DNA from: Stutzerimonas balearica DSM 6083
GTDB taxonomy: Bacteria; Pseudomonadota; Gammaproteobacteria; Pseudomonadales; Pseudomonadaceae
Length of the DNA: 64,000 bases
Assembly: GCF_000818015.1 (NCBI RefSeq)
Contig: NZ_CP007511.1
Coordinates: forward strand, 558,001-622,000
Direction of reading: 5' to 3'
In this document: piece by piece, positions 22,961-31,918 of the stretch
Layout: the number at the start of each line of letters is the position of its first letter
Numbering within the stretch: position 1 is the first letter of the stretch
Position numbers and translations under genes: made by a program
Notes under the pieces: generated by a model
Database searches by the model: none
Told to the model about the DNA's origin: nothing
What the model saw: the letters and a program-made list of their open reading frames with translations, nothing else

Positions 22961-24028
22961 ATGACTGCCTTGAAGAACGACCGTTTCCTTCGTGCCCTGC
23001 TCAAGCAGCCCGTCGACGTCACCCCGGTATGGATGATGCGCCAGGCTGGCCGCTACCTGCCGGAATATCGTGCTAGCCGCGCCAAGGCAGGCGACTTCAT
23101 GAGCTTGTGCATGAATCCGGAGCTGGCCTGTGAAGTGACGCTGCAGCCGCTGGATCGCTATCCGCTCGATGCGGCGATCCTCTTCTCGGACATCCTCACG
23201 GTTCCTGACGCCATGGGCCTGGGGCTCTACTTCGAGACAGGCGAAGGCCCGCGTTTCAAGAAGGTGGTCAGCACTGCAGCCGACATCGAAGCGCTACCGA
23301 TCCCCGACCCCGAGCAGGATCTGGGCTACGTCATGCAGGCGGTGCGCACCATTCGCCGTGAACTGAATGGCCGTGTGCCGCTGATCGGGTTCTCCGGCAG
23401 CCCCTGGACGCTGGCGACCTACATGGTCGAGGGCGGCTCCTCCAAGGACTTCCGCAAGTCCAAGGCGATGCTCTATAGCGATCCGGCAGCGATGCATGCG
23501 CTGCTCGACAAGCTGGCGCAGTCCGTCACCAGCTACCTCAACGGCCAGATCCGCGCCGGCGCCCAGGCGGTACAGATCTTCGATTCCTGGGGTGGCAGCC
23601 TGTCGGCAGCGGCATACCAGGAATTTTCGCTGGCCTACATGCGCAAGATCGTCGACGGGCTGATCCGTGAGCATGATGGACGCCGGGTACCGGTGATCCT
23701 GTTCACCAAGGGCGGCGGGCTGTGGCTCGAATCCATGGCCGACAGCGGTGCCGAGGCGCTGGGTCTGGACTGGACCTGCGACATTGGCAGTGCCCGTGCT
23801 CGTGTAGGTGACAAGGTCGCTCTGCAGGGCAACATGGACCCGAGCGTTCTCTACGCCAAGCCGGAAGCGATTCGCGCCGAGGTCGGCCGAATTCTCGCCA
23901 GCTTCGGCCACGGCAACGGCCACGTCTTCAATCTTGGTCACGGCATCACGCCAGAGGTCGATCCGGCGCATGCCGGCGCGTTCATCGAGGCTGTGCACGA
24001 GCTGTCACTGCCGTACCACCAGGTCTGA
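22961..24028 (+). CDS. hemE: Uroporphyrinogen decarboxylase
   Basis: Removes four carboxyl groups from uroporphyrinogen III to give coproporphyrinogen III in heme synthesis. 355 residues from [14 protein letters not shown]. The family signature [16 protein letters not shown] lies at residues about 20-35, with [14 protein letters not shown] and [17 protein letters not shown] following. Single gene between two intrinsic terminators. Confidence 0.97.
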   Translation: MTALKNDRFLRALLKQPVDVTPVWMMRQAGRYLPEYRASRAKAGDFMSLCMNPELACEVTLQPLDRYPLDAAILFSDILTVPDAMGLGLYFETGEGPRFKKVVSTAADIEALPIPDPEQDLGYVMQAVRTIRRELNGRVPLIGFSGSPWTLATYMVEGGSSKDFRKSKAMLYSDPAAMHALLDKLAQSVTSYLNGQIRAGAQAVQIFDSWGGSLSAAAYQEFSLAYMRKIVDGLIREHDGRRVPVILFTKGGGLWLESMADSGAEALGLDWTCDIGSARARVGDKVALQGNMDPSVLYAKPEAIRAEVGRILASFGHGNGHVFNLGHGITPEVDPAHAGAFIEAVHELSLPYHQV

Positions 24029-24046
24029 TCCGGTCGCCGTAACGTC

Positions 24047-24077
24047 AACGCCCCGCTCGAGCGGGGCGTTTGCGTTT
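24047..24077 (+). terminator. Intrinsic terminator of hemE
   Basis: AACGCCCCGC (24047-24056), loop TCGA, GCGGGGCGTT (24061-24070), then a T-rich stretch. Confidence 0.85.
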
Positions 24078-24215
24078 TCAGTGGTTGCCGGCCGGGCTTT
24101 TGTTGACGCAATGACCGCGGCGCACGGGTTCGCCTTGACAGCCCCGCGGGATATGCCGAAAGCTACGGCGCGGCCGGCAAGGGCGTCGGCCATTTCACTG
24201 GATAAGAGAACGAAC

Positions 24216-24704
24216 ATGAAACGGATTCTGCTAGCGTCCCTGCTCTGCACTGTATCGGCCGGCGCCTTCGCCGAAGCGCCCGGCGGCCCCGGCTGCGGTT
24301 GGGGCAACATGCTGTTCGAAGGCCAGCGCGGCCTGCCTTCCCACCTGGTGGCGTCGATCACCAACGGCACTTCCGGCAATGCCACCTTCGGCATGACGTC
24401 GGGCACCAACGGTTGCTCTACCGATGGCACGCTGACCTACAACGGCAAGCCAATGCTGGTGCTGAGCAGCATCATGACCGAGCTGTCGGAGGATATGGCC
24501 AAGGGCGAGGGCGAAGCCCTGACCACCTATGCGGTGGTGCTCGGTGTCAAACCCGAGGATCGTGCGCACTTCGCTGCCGTCACCCATGCTCATTTCGAGC
24601 AGATCTTCAGCTCTGCCGATGTGACCGCCGAGCAGGTCCACGCGGCGACCCTGGCCGTACTGAAGCAGGACGCCCGCCTGGCTCGCTACGCCGAGCAGGT
24701 CTGA
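24216..24704 (+). CDS. DUF3015 family exported protein
   Basis: 162 residues with a clear signal peptide (MKRILLASLLCTVSAGAFA). The mature part begins with GPGCGWGNMLFEGQRG and contains GNATFGMTSGTNGCS, the cysteine-containing signature of the DUF3015 family, whose function is unknown. Probably periplasmic or outer-membrane associated. The start follows AAGAGAA; a terminator hairpin sits right after the stop, so it is probably monocistronic. Confidence 0.85.
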   Translation: MKRILLASLLCTVSAGAFAEAPGGPGCGWGNMLFEGQRGLPSHLVASITNGTSGNATFGMTSGTNGCSTDGTLTYNGKPMLVLSSIMTELSEDMAKGEGEALTTYAVVLGVKPEDRAHFAAVTHAHFEQIFSSADVTAEQVHAATLAVLKQDARLARYAEQV

Positions 24705-24720
24705 CGCGGGTCTCCTCATC

Positions 24721-24743
24721 GTGCCCGCTCAGCGGGCACGTTT
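24721..24743 (+). terminator. Intrinsic terminator of the DUF3015 gene
   Basis: GTGCCCGCT and AGCGGGCAC form a perfect 9-bp stem (24721-24739), followed by GTTT. It would lie in the coding sequence if the next gene began at 24721, which supports the later start at 24769. Confidence 0.75.
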
Positions 24744-24768
24744 CTCTCAGGCTATCTCTTGGCCAGGC

Positions 24769-26619
24769 ATGTTCCGAACACTGTTCCTGCTGACGTGCTG
24801 CTGCGCGAGCGCCCTCGTGCAGGCGGCTGCCCCCGCTCCGGCTGATCGGTTGCAGCGGCTGGCAAGCGATCCCTACTGGCTCTCGCTTGGCCACTACGAA
24901 CGCGGCAAGCTGGCTGGCTGGCGCAGCTACGTCGACGATGACGCCTTCTTTCTGGCCGAGGACGGCGCATGGGACCCAGCCGCAGAGCTGACGGCTACCC
25001 TGGCCGGCCTCTATGCTCCGTCCAGCCTGGGCGACCGGCATCCGCAGTGCGTCTATCCGGCGCGTACCCGCTGGCTGCGCGAGCAGCTGGCACTGGATGA
25101 TCTTCCTGCCGTCTCCTGTGCCGAGTTCAATGAGTGGTATGCCGACATTGCCCCTCACAGCAGTGTGCTGGTGTTTCCGGCGGCCTATCTCAACAGCCCT
25201 TCGTCGATGTTCGGCCATACGCTGCTGCGCATCGATCAGGTCGACATCGATACGCAAGGCAGCCCGCTGCTCAGTTATGCGTTGAATTTCGGTGCCTTCA
25301 TCGAGGGCATGGACAACAGCATTCTCTACGCCTGGAAAGGCCTGATGGGCGGCTACCCCGGGCTGTTCTCACTGCTGCCCTATCGCGAAAAGATCGGCGA
25401 ATACAGTCGTTTGGAAAACCGCGACCTCTGGGAGTACCGGCTGAATCTCACGCCCGAAGAAACCGGGCGGATGCTCGAGCACGTCTGGGAACTCAAGCAG
25501 ATCCAGTTCGACTACTTCTTCTTTGATGAAAATTGCTCCTATCGGCTGCTGGAGCTGCTGGAGATCGCCCGGCCAGGTCTGGAGCTTACCGAGCAGTTTC
25601 CCCTGACCGCGATTCCCGCCGACACCGTACGTGCGGTCAAGGATGCCGGCCTGGTGGAGCGCATCGATTACCGGCCATCGCGTGAGCGCGAACTCCTGAC
25701 GCGCAGTGCACCGCTGCAAGCGCAGGAGCTCGCATGGGTTTCCCGTCTTGCCGACAGCCCGAGCGTCGTCGACGAGCCGGACTATCTGATACTGGCCGCT
25801 GAGCGGCGCGCGCTGATTCAGGATGCGGCCTATCGCCTGCTGCGCTATCACGCGGCAGGGCAGGAGCGAGACCCGCGCAATGCCGCTCACAGCTATCGAT
25901 TACTCCAGGCGATCAATCGCAACCCGCCTCCTCGATTGCAGATCAAGCAGCCGGCACTGCCCGAGCAGGGGCATGAATCGAGAACGCTGCTGGCTGGCAT
26001 CGGCAATCGGGACGGCCGTGCCTTCGCCGATTACGGCCTTCGGATGGCTTATCACGATCTGCTGGACAACCTCGAGGGCTTTCCGCTCGGTGCGCAGATC
26101 GAGATTGCACAGCTACAGCTTCGTCAGTACGAAGGCGGTCGTTTGCAGCTGCAGCGCCTGGATCTGGCCGGCATCCGCTCGCTGACGCCGATGTCACCGC
26201 TGCTCAAACCATGGTCGTGGCAGGTGGCCGCCGGCCTCGAGCGGGTAGCTACGGAGCAGGCGGACGAGCGTCTGGTAGGGCATATCAATGGTGGCGGTGG
26301 CTTCACTTGGGAGTTGAATGAAGCGCTGCTCGGTTTTGCCCTGGCGACGGTGCGGATCGAACACAATCCCGACGCAGCGGCATGGCTCAGCCCCGCTGTC
26401 GGATTCGACAGCGGGCTGCTGTGGCGCAATCGGATGGGCAACCTGCTGTTGGAGGCGCGAGGCGACTATTTCCATCATGGCGAGGTGCGCCGCCGGCTCG
26501 GGCTGGCTCAGCAGTTCGAGCTGAGTAGCGATGTGGGGTTGCGCCTTGGTCTCGAGCGGGTTTTTGCCGAGGCCGCAGCGACCGAGGTGCAGCTGCAGCT
26601 ACGCTGGTACTTCTATTGA
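24769..26619 (+). CDS. DUF4105 family envelope protein
   Basis: 616 residues from MFRTLFLLTCCCASALVQAA, an export signal that may be lipidated at one of the cysteines. The central part carries the DUF4105 pattern: FPAAYLNSPSSMFGHTLLRID, SYALNFGA, GYPGLFSLLPYREKIGEYS, and FFDENCSYRLLELL with a conserved His/Cys arrangement reminiscent of NlpC/P60-like folds. The C-terminal third looks like beta strands of an outer-membrane domain, ending LQLRWYFY with a terminal aromatic residue. Function is not established. Confidence 0.8.
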   Translation: MFRTLFLLTCCCASALVQAAAPAPADRLQRLASDPYWLSLGHYERGKLAGWRSYVDDDAFFLAEDGAWDPAAELTATLAGLYAPSSLGDRHPQCVYPARTRWLREQLALDDLPAVSCAEFNEWYADIAPHSSVLVFPAAYLNSPSSMFGHTLLRIDQVDIDTQGSPLLSYALNFGAFIEGMDNSILYAWKGLMGGYPGLFSLLPYREKIGEYSRLENRDLWEYRLNLTPEETGRMLEHVWELKQIQFDYFFFDENCSYRLLELLEIARPGLELTEQFPLTAIPADTVRAVKDAGLVERIDYRPSRERELLTRSAPLQAQELAWVSRLADSPSVVDEPDYLILAAERRALIQDAAYRLLRYHAAGQERDPRNAAHSYRLLQAINRNPPPRLQIKQPALPEQGHESRTLLAGIGNRDGRAFADYGLRMAYHDLLDNLEGFPLGAQIEIAQLQLRQYEGGRLQLQRLDLAGIRSLTPMSPLLKPWSWQVAAGLERVATEQADERLVGHINGGGGFTWELNEALLGFALATVRIEHNPDAAAWLSPAVGFDSGLLWRNRMGNLLLEARGDYFHHGEVRRRLGLAQQFELSSDVGLRLGLERVFAEAAATEVQLQLRWYFY

Positions 26620-26629
26620 GGATCGAGGC

Positions 26630-26923
26630 TCAGGGCTGCTGATAGTGGCCCGGTGTGGTTCCGGGCTCATGCTCATGAACAACCTTTGTCACTCGGATGT
26701 CGGTGATACCGAGCACTTCAGCCTGCCGCAACAGCTCCTGCTCCCCCGCGTCGGCATCGGGCATCACCAGGCGGTTCTCGGCATCGGCATTGTGCAGGCG
26801 GATCAGGTGTTCAGCCGCATGTGCGCTGGACAGGCTCTGCTCGTCGGACTCGATGATCTCGGCGCGCGGATCGTTCTGGTAGATGTAGTTCACTTCGAAT
26901 TTGTGCGTGCTCTTGCCGAACAT
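26630..26923 (-). CDS. Conserved hypothetical small protein
   Basis: 97 residues, acidic, no membrane segment: begins MFGKSTHKFEVNYIY and has a helical middle (HAAEHLIRLHNADAENR) and a C-terminal ITDIRVTKVVHEHEPG. The codon pattern and a plausible start favour a real gene over its overlapping frames. It is convergent with the DUF4105 gene. I do not recognise a family. Confidence 0.6.
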   Translation of the reverse strand: MFGKSTHKFEVNYIYQNDPRAEIIESDEQSLSSAHAAEHLIRLHNADAENRLVMPDADAGEQELLRQAEVLGITDIRVTKVVHEHEPGTTPGHYQQP

Positions 26924-27014
26924 GTGCGGGCTCCTGGTAGCTGCGACGTGTTCAGTGGACAGGCGTCCCGAGAGGGTTGTTCCGCAGCCGAAGAGCCCGG
27001 CTGCGGGAGAGGGC

Positions 27015-27440
27015 CTAGTTGTAGCGATACTTCGTTTCGACCCGGCGCTTCTGGATGCTGTACTGCGTCATGTCGATCTCGTTGCGCGTCAACCGATCCT
27101 CGAGTGCATCGAGCTCGCGATTTTCCAGCGTACTCACGTGCTGTTTGGTCGCGTGATAGTTGATGGTCTCGGCAGCGCTGTGGCCGCTGACCGGATCCCA
27201 CAGAATCGAGAGCGGCCAGAACAGCAGATTGACGACGCCCAGGCCATACTCGCGGCCATAGAAGGAGCCGCCACCGGGCAGCAGGCCGAGCGCGGTCCCC
27301 ACGGCCGGGTTCTTTTCCTCGACGGCAAGCCCGGCAGCCTCGAAATGGCGCAGTTCGGATTTCTGGTAGGAATTAAGGCCGCTCGCGCAACCGGTCGAAG
27401 CCACGATCGCTCCGATGACAAACAGATGGGACAGCTTCAC
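27015..27440 (-). CDS. Putative lipoprotein
   Basis: 141 residues. Signal peptide MKLSHLFVIGAIVASTGC ends in lipobox STGC with the cysteine at residue 18. A glycine-rich middle segment (ALGLLPGGGSFYGREYGLGVVNLLFWPLSILWD) could insert into or lie on a membrane, and the C-terminus is charged and helical. This arrangement is seen in small Pseudomonas lipoproteins of unknown role. No family name can be assigned with confidence. Confidence 0.7.
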   Translation of the reverse strand: MKLSHLFVIGAIVASTGCASGLNSYQKSELRHFEAAGLAVEEKNPAVGTALGLLPGGGSFYGREYGLGVVNLLFWPLSILWDPVSGHSAAETINYHATKQHVSTLENRELDALEDRLTRNEIDMTQYSIQKRRVETKYRYN

Positions 27441-27528
27441 AACAGCTCCTTCTCGCTGACAGATCCAAGCGCTCTTCGGCGCGGGCGCAGCCTAGCATGT
27501 TGTGATGGCTAAATGACATCGATCGGTG

Positions 27529-27966
27529 CTATCCAACGCCTTGCTGCTTCAACCAGCTGAGCAGTTGGGGCAGCGGCATGGCACCGCTTTGCCGGGCTAC
27601 CTCGCGACCGTCCCGGAACAGAATCAGGCTTGGAATGGAGCGGATGCCCAGCTGAGTCGACAGTTGTCGGTTGGCTTCGCTGTCCAGCTTCGCCAGCCGG
27701 CAGCGGCCTTGAAGTTGGGACGCGGCCTGGGCGAATACCGGAGCGAAGCTGCGGCAAGGCCCGCACCAACTGGCCCAGACGTCCACCAGCAACGGCAGGT
27801 CGCCCTTGATCTGGTTGGCGAACTGGCCCGCCTGCAATTCGAAGGGTTGCGCAGAGAGCAGATCAGCTTTGCAGCGTCCGCAATGTGGCGCGTCGCTGAG
27901 CCGAGCAGCGGGGATACGGTTGAGACTGGCGCAATGCGCACAGGGGACGATCAGTGAGTCGGTCAT
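27529..27966 (-). CDS. trxC: Thioredoxin 2 (zinc-binding)
   Basis: Cytoplasmic disulfide reductase. 145 residues. The N-terminal CAHC and CGRC pairs (residues about 9-12 and 29-32) are the zinc knuckle that separates TrxC from TrxA. The active site WCGPC lies in VDVWASWCGPCRSF, and the cis-Pro region SIPSLILFRDG is intact. TrxC genes are often under OxyR control; I see no clear site here. Confidence 0.93.
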   Translation of the reverse strand: MTDSLIVPCAHCASLNRIPAARLSDAPHCGRCKADLLSAQPFELQAGQFANQIKGDLPLLVDVWASWCGPCRSFAPVFAQAASQLQGRCRLAKLDSEANRQLSTQLGIRSIPSLILFRDGREVARQSGAMPLPQLLSWLKQQGVG

Positions 27967-28042
27967 GGCGAGGCTCCATGGCGGTATGCCGATTAATGTG
28001 GAGCCTCGCCTGCGAATATCAAGCCGGGTGGGCTAGAGGAGG

Positions 28043-29320
28043 TCAGCCCTTGGCGGCGTCCAGTGCCTGTGCCAGGTCCGCAAGGATGTCATCGATGTGT
28101 TCGATGCCGATGGAAAGGCGGATCAGGTCCTGGGACACGCCCGCGCGGGCAAGCTCCTGAGCATTGAGCTGACGATGGGTGGTGCTCGCCGGGTGGCAGG
28201 CCAGCGACTTGGCGTCGCCGATATTGACCAGGCGAACGATCAACTTGAGGGCGTCGATGAAGCGCGCGCCGGCCTCCAGGCCGCCGGCGATGCCAAAGCA
28301 GAGGATCGACGCCGGCTTGCCGCCCATGTAGCGCTGCGCCAGCGCATGCTCGGGATGATCGCTGAGGCCGGCGTACTTCACCCAGGCGACCTGGGGGTGG
28401 GCCTGAAGGAACTCGGCCACCTTGCGTGCATTCTCGCAGTGGCGCTCCATGCGCAGGGCGAGGGTCTCCAGGCCCTGCAGGATCAGGAACGAGTTGAACG
28501 GCGAGATCGCTGCGCCCATGTTGCGTAGCGGTACCACGCGGCAGCGGCCGATGAAAGCGGCCGGACCGAAGGCTTCGGTATAGGTCACACCGTGATAGGA
28601 CACGTCCGGCGTGTTGAGCAGCGCGAAGCGCTCCTTGTGCTGCGCCCAAGGGAATTTGCCGGAGTCGACGACGATGCCGCCAATGCTGGTGCCGTGGCCG
28701 CCCATGTACTTGGTCAGCGAATGGACGACGATGTCGGCGCCGTGTTCGAACGGTCGGCAGAGGATGGGCGTCGCCACCGTGTTGTCGACGATCAGTGGGA
28801 CGCCGTGACGGTGCGCGGCGTCGGCCAGCGCCTTGAGATCGATGATATTGCCGGCCGGGTTGCCGATGGACTCGCAGAAGACCGCCTTGGTCTTGGCGTC
28901 GATCAGCGCTTCCAGCGCGGCGATGTCGTCGTGGGCAGCGAAGCGCACCTCGATGCCCTGACGCGGCAGGGTGTGGGCGAAAAGGTTATAGGTGCCGCCA
29001 TAGAGCTTGGCCACCGAAACGATGTTATCGCCGGCTTCAGCGATGGTCTGGATCGCATAGGTGATCGCCGCCATGCCCGAAGCCACCGCCAGCGCGGCGA
29101 TACCGCCTTCCAGGGCGGCGACACGCTGTTCGAGCACGTCGGTGGTGGGATTCATGATGCGCGTATAGATGTTGCCAGGCACCTTCAGATCGAAGAGGTC
29201 GGCGCCATGCTGGGTATCGTCGAACGCATAGGATGTGGTCTGGTAGATCGGCACAGCCACGGCCTTGGTTGTCGGGTCCGGGCTGTAGCCCGCATGAATC
29301 GCCAGGGTCTCCAGTTTCAT
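28043..29320 (-). CDS. metY: O-acetylhomoserine sulfhydrylase (homocysteine synthase)
   Basis: PLP enzyme of the Cys/Met metabolism family making homocysteine from O-acetyl- (or succinyl-) homoserine and sulfide. 425 residues from MKLETLAIHAGYSPDPTTKA, the family's usual start and length. The PLP lysine is in VVHSLTKYMGGHG; upstream YTRIMNPTTDVLEQRVAALEGG and VASGMAA cofactor segments are present. It lies just left of the mobile element; transcription comes from the 158-base gap between its start and the host tRNA 3' half. Confidence 0.94.
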   Translation of the reverse strand: MKLETLAIHAGYSPDPTTKAVAVPIYQTTSYAFDDTQHGADLFDLKVPGNIYTRIMNPTTDVLEQRVAALEGGIAALAVASGMAAITYAIQTIAEAGDNIVSVAKLYGGTYNLFAHTLPRQGIEVRFAAHDDIAALEALIDAKTKAVFCESIGNPAGNIIDLKALADAAHRHGVPLIVDNTVATPILCRPFEHGADIVVHSLTKYMGGHGTSIGGIVVDSGKFPWAQHKERFALLNTPDVSYHGVTYTEAFGPAAFIGRCRVVPLRNMGAAISPFNSFLILQGLETLALRMERHCENARKVAEFLQAHPQVAWVKYAGLSDHPEHALAQRYMGGKPASILCFGIAGGLEAGARFIDALKLIVRLVNIGDAKSLACHPASTTHRQLNAQELARAGVSQDLIRLSIGIEHIDDILADLAQALDAAKG

Positions 29321-29478
29321 TGCGGCATGTCCTTGTTGTTGGCCGGAAAGTTCCGGAGGATGCGGCGAAGCCTTGCCTGGGTCAATGACCCAGCGCAACG
29401 AAGCACGGCGCACCTGACGCGCGCGGAAATTGCCGGCGAATGCGCAAGAAAAAGCCGCGCATTGCGCGGCCTTGGAGT

Positions 29479-29523
29479 TGGTGGGCCCACACGGACTCGA
29501 ACCGTGGACCAAAGGATTATGAG
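29479..29523 (-). pseudogene. Host tRNA-Ile2 (CAU) gene, orphan 3' half
   Basis: Read leftwards this is CTCATAATC (anticodon loop with CAU), the rest of the anticodon stem, a complete T arm (CACGG / CCGTG), acceptor strand TGGGCCC, A73 and encoded CCA. No tRNA 5' half precedes it. Joined at the 9-bp core to the 5' half at 39876-39916 it gives a perfect 77-base cloverleaf with acceptor GGGCCTA/TGGGCCC. C4-G69, C5-G68 and A73 fit tRNA-Ile2 (lysidine) more than elongator Met. Disrupted by the element. Confidence 0.93.
29515..29523. other. Left attachment core GATTATGAG
   Basis: Nine bases shared with the right end (39876-39884), at the anticodon loop of the split tRNA. Sequences diverge on both sides. 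The same nine bases also occur inside the element's own tRNA at 39804-39812. Confidence 0.85.
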
Positions 29524-29692
29524 ACCGGAGCCATAGGATTTCAAAGGACTTCATAAACCTTCAATGGTGATGTCCAACCCCTTGTTTTACGGTGCCTTTT
29601 ACCCCAATCGTCCTGAAAATTTCCCTTCATGGGGGTTTATTAAAGATCGCCCCCAGTCGCACCACCCACCCAACCACCATGAGGGGACGATT

Positions 29693-30880
29693 ATGGGGAG
29701 CATAAAACTTACCGCGACGGCTATCGAGAAGATGCCGACGCCTGCAACACGCAAAGACGTTTATGACGGTGAAGTGCCGGGGCTGGTCCTCCGGCTGCTG
29801 CCATCCGGCACCAAGTCATGGAGCTTCACTTACCGGGTCAAGGGTATGCCGCGCCGCCTGTCGCTGGGCGTTTATCCGGGCGTGACATTGAAGCTGGCGA
29901 GGGAGCGCGCCCGAGAAGCCCGCGCAGCCGTCCAGCGAGGCGAAGACCCGGTAGAAGACAAGAAGGCCGAGGAACGGGAACGGCTGTATAGCGGCTTCGA
30001 GGCTTGCGCCAAGGATTTCGTCAAGAAGTACTGCAAGCCGAAGCTGAAGTCTTGGGAGCAAATCGAAAGCGCCTTTGTCCGGCTGGCTATCCCCGAGTTC
30101 AAGGATCGCCCGGTCAAGGACATTCGCCGCCGCGACATTGTTGATCTGCTGGAGAAGGTGGCCGCCAAGACGCCGGGCCAGTCCAACCATCTGCGGGCGT
30201 ACCTCTCCAAGATGTTCAACTGGCTGCTGGAGCGGGAGATAGTCGAGGTCAATCCGGTCGTCGGGATTGCGCAGCGGTACAAGCCACAAGCCCGGACCCG
30301 CATCCTGACCGACGACGAGGTTAAGGCGCTCTGGAAGGCAACCGAGCGCATGGGCGGGGCCTTCGGCGACTGCACCCGTCTCCTGCTGCTGTCCGGTATG
30401 CGCCGCGACGAGGCGGGGCTGTTGCGCTGGGATGAGGTGAACGGGGAATGGGCCAGCCTCCCGGCCTCACGCATGAAGGCAGGCCGCGACTACCGCGCCC
30501 CGCTGTCGAAGAAGGCGCAAGCCATCATCGAGGGCCGTCCGCGCTTCGACAAGTGCGCCTTTGTCTTCACGACCAACGGCAAGGTAGCCATCAACGGCTG
30601 GGGCAAGGCCAAGCAGACGCTGGACCAGTACATGAGCGAGGAACTAGGGGAGCCGGTCGCCGACTGGCGGCTGCATGACTTACGGCGCACCTGCGCTTCT
30701 GGGCTGGCAAAGCTGGGCGTCCGGGCCGAGGTCATCAAGCGCATCTTGGCGCACACCCCGCCAGCCGCTGACGTGACGGCATCAGTCTATAACCAGCACA
30801 TGTATGACGCCGAGGCGCGGCAGGCCATCGAGGCATGGGCCGAGCATGTGGCCAGCCTGACCGAAGAACTGGCTACTTAA
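29693..30880 (+). CDS. P4-type tyrosine integrase
   Basis: Site-specific recombinase of the element. 395 residues from MGSIKLTATAIEKMPTP, with GAGGGGA as ribosome site; an in-frame ATG at 29564 would add 43 unlikely residues. N-terminal DUF4102 domain (about 3-90: VLRLLPSGTKSWSFTYR, RLSLGVYPGVTLKLARERA), core-binding domain (100-195), then the catalytic domain with Arg237 (SGMRRDEAG), His328-x2-Arg331 (HDLRRT), His354 (ILAHTPP) and nucleophile Tyr366 (VYNQHMY). It sits against the left end, 170 bases from the core. P4-type enzymes usually cut at the tRNA 3' end; here the junction is in the anticodon loop. Confidence 0.95.
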   Translation: MGSIKLTATAIEKMPTPATRKDVYDGEVPGLVLRLLPSGTKSWSFTYRVKGMPRRLSLGVYPGVTLKLARERAREARAAVQRGEDPVEDKKAEERERLYSGFEACAKDFVKKYCKPKLKSWEQIESAFVRLAIPEFKDRPVKDIRRRDIVDLLEKVAAKTPGQSNHLRAYLSKMFNWLLEREIVEVNPVVGIAQRYKPQARTRILTDDEVKALWKATERMGGAFGDCTRLLLLSGMRRDEAGLLRWDEVNGEWASLPASRMKAGRDYRAPLSKKAQAIIEGRPRFDKCAFVFTTNGKVAINGWGKAKQTLDQYMSEELGEPVADWRLHDLRRTCASGLAKLGVRAEVIKRILAHTPPAADVTASVYNQHMYDAEARQAIEAWAEHVASLTEELAT

Positions 30881-30918
30881 CATATTCAAAGTTATGATGG
30901 AAGTTTGTGATTCACAAA
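30870..30918 (+). promoter_or_regulatory. Promoter and palindromic operator before the VapD-like gene
   Basis: TGGCTA (30870-30875) and TATGAT (30893-30898) are 17 bases apart. Immediately after the -10 box is the perfect 15-base palindrome TTTGTGA-T-TCACAAA (30904-30918), covering the expected transcription start and ending eight bases before the AGGAGG site. A repressor binding here would block initiation. Binding is inference. Confidence 0.5.
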
Positions 30919-30937
30919 TCGAGCTAGGAGGGACGCC

Positions 30938-31318
30938 ATGGCCCAGTACGCGATTGCTTTTGACTTGAATACCAAAGGGATGAAGGCTGCTGGCTTCAGT
31001 CAGGCTGACATTACGCGCGTTTATCAAACCGAAATTCCTCAGGCACTAGATGCTTGTGGATTTACCGCGCACCCGCAGGGGTCGCTTTACCATACCGAAG
31101 GCGAACATGACCCAATCACTGCAATCATGAAATTGCAGGGATCGTTGCGCCAGCACGCCCCGAGTTTCTGCGCTTATGTGAATCGGGTTCATGTCTTCCG
31201 CATGGAAGAGTGGAGCGATGTGACGGCTCTGATTGCTAATCGCCCGGCAGCTCCAGCCCCTACTGCAGAGGAAGAAATCGAAGAGCAAGAAGCCCTTGCT
31301 ATGGCGGCTGGTCAGTAA
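30938..31318 (+). CDS. VapD-like ribonuclease (Cas2 fold), probable toxin or defence gene
   Basis: 126 residues. The start MAQYAIAFDLNTKGM has the AIAFDL strand with an acidic residue (Asp9) as in VapD and Cas2 nucleases. It is followed by VYQTEIPQALDACGFTAHPQGSLYHTEG, the AITAIM-like strand PITAIMKLQGSLRQ and a final VHVFRMEEWSDVTAL, all in VapD order. VapD proteins are dimeric endoribonucleases related to Cas2, often on plasmids or phages. The acidic, Ala/Pro-rich tail (PAPTAEEEIEEQEALA) is an addition. A strong AGGAGG site precedes the ATG. It sits in the cargo slot next to the integrase. No antitoxin partner is visible. Family call is by motif only. Confidence 0.7.
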   Translation: MAQYAIAFDLNTKGMKAAGFSQADITRVYQTEIPQALDACGFTAHPQGSLYHTEGEHDPITAIMKLQGSLRQHAPSFCAYVNRVHVFRMEEWSDVTALIANRPAAPAPTAEEEIEEQEALAMAAGQ

Positions 31319-31480
31319 AGCCCATGCGGGGCCAGCACCCCGCCCCTGGCCCCCGTAACCGCGCTATACCCCGCGAACGGGGCCTTCCCCTCGCTACCCT
31401 ATAGCCCCGGCCCGAACCCCCCTTAAATCGCAGGTAACAAGGCCGGGGTTACCTCCAATCGCACCGCCCAGAAAACAGCA

Positions 31481-31512
31481 AAGGCCCAAGTCCCTGAGGG
31501 ACCGGGCCTTTT
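31481..31512. terminator. Bidirectional terminator between convergent units
   Basis: AAGGCCC (31481-31487) and GGGCCTT (31504-31510) enclose a second stem TCCCT/AGGGA. T residues follow on plus, T residues also on minus. It ends the VapD transcript and the leftward operon. Confidence 0.7.
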
Positions 31513-31536
31513 CGCTTGAGATAATCTAATGTGAAA

Positions 31537-31827
31537 TCAGGTCGCCTGATTTTGCTTCCATTTCTGGTACTGCGTCCGCGCCGTGAAGAAGGCGATGCCC
31601 TCTGCAACGCAGGCGGCGATGACATCCTTCCGCTTGGCCTCGGGCATCGAGTCGGCGATGGCCCAGACGCGCTTGACGGGACTTTCGACGGTGGAGGCAT
31701 TGCGGGCCTTAACCACAGGGGCGGGGGCTTCTTCCTGCTGGACTTCCTCGGCCTGCACTTCCGGGGCTGCTTCTTGGATTTCTTCGGGCTGGTCGTTCTT
31801 GGGGGCGCGGCGGTTGCGAGTTGCCAT
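31537..31827 (-). CDS. Small protein with TARTQYQ-type C-terminal module
   Basis: 96 residues; last gene of the leftward operon, with AGGAGAA before the ATG. The first 45 residues are charged and low-complexity (EVQAEEVQQEEAPAPV). Residues 48-92 form a compact helical module (VKRVWAIADSMPEAKRKDVI, then TARTQYQKWK) that is clearly similar to the end of the next protein upstream. The two-helix layout and basic residues would suit DNA binding, but no function is known to me. Confidence 0.7.
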   Translation of the reverse strand: MATRNRRAPKNDQPEEIQEAAPEVQAEEVQQEEAPAPVVKARNASTVESPVKRVWAIADSMPEAKRKDVIAACVAEGIAFFTARTQYQKWKQNQAT

Positions 31828-31918
31828 GATGATTCTCCTGTTAGGCGGCGGGGCCTGTTCCCCTGCCCATGAGGTGAATAATCAAGCTGAGCCGCAGGGG
31901 TGGCACTCCGAACGACGA

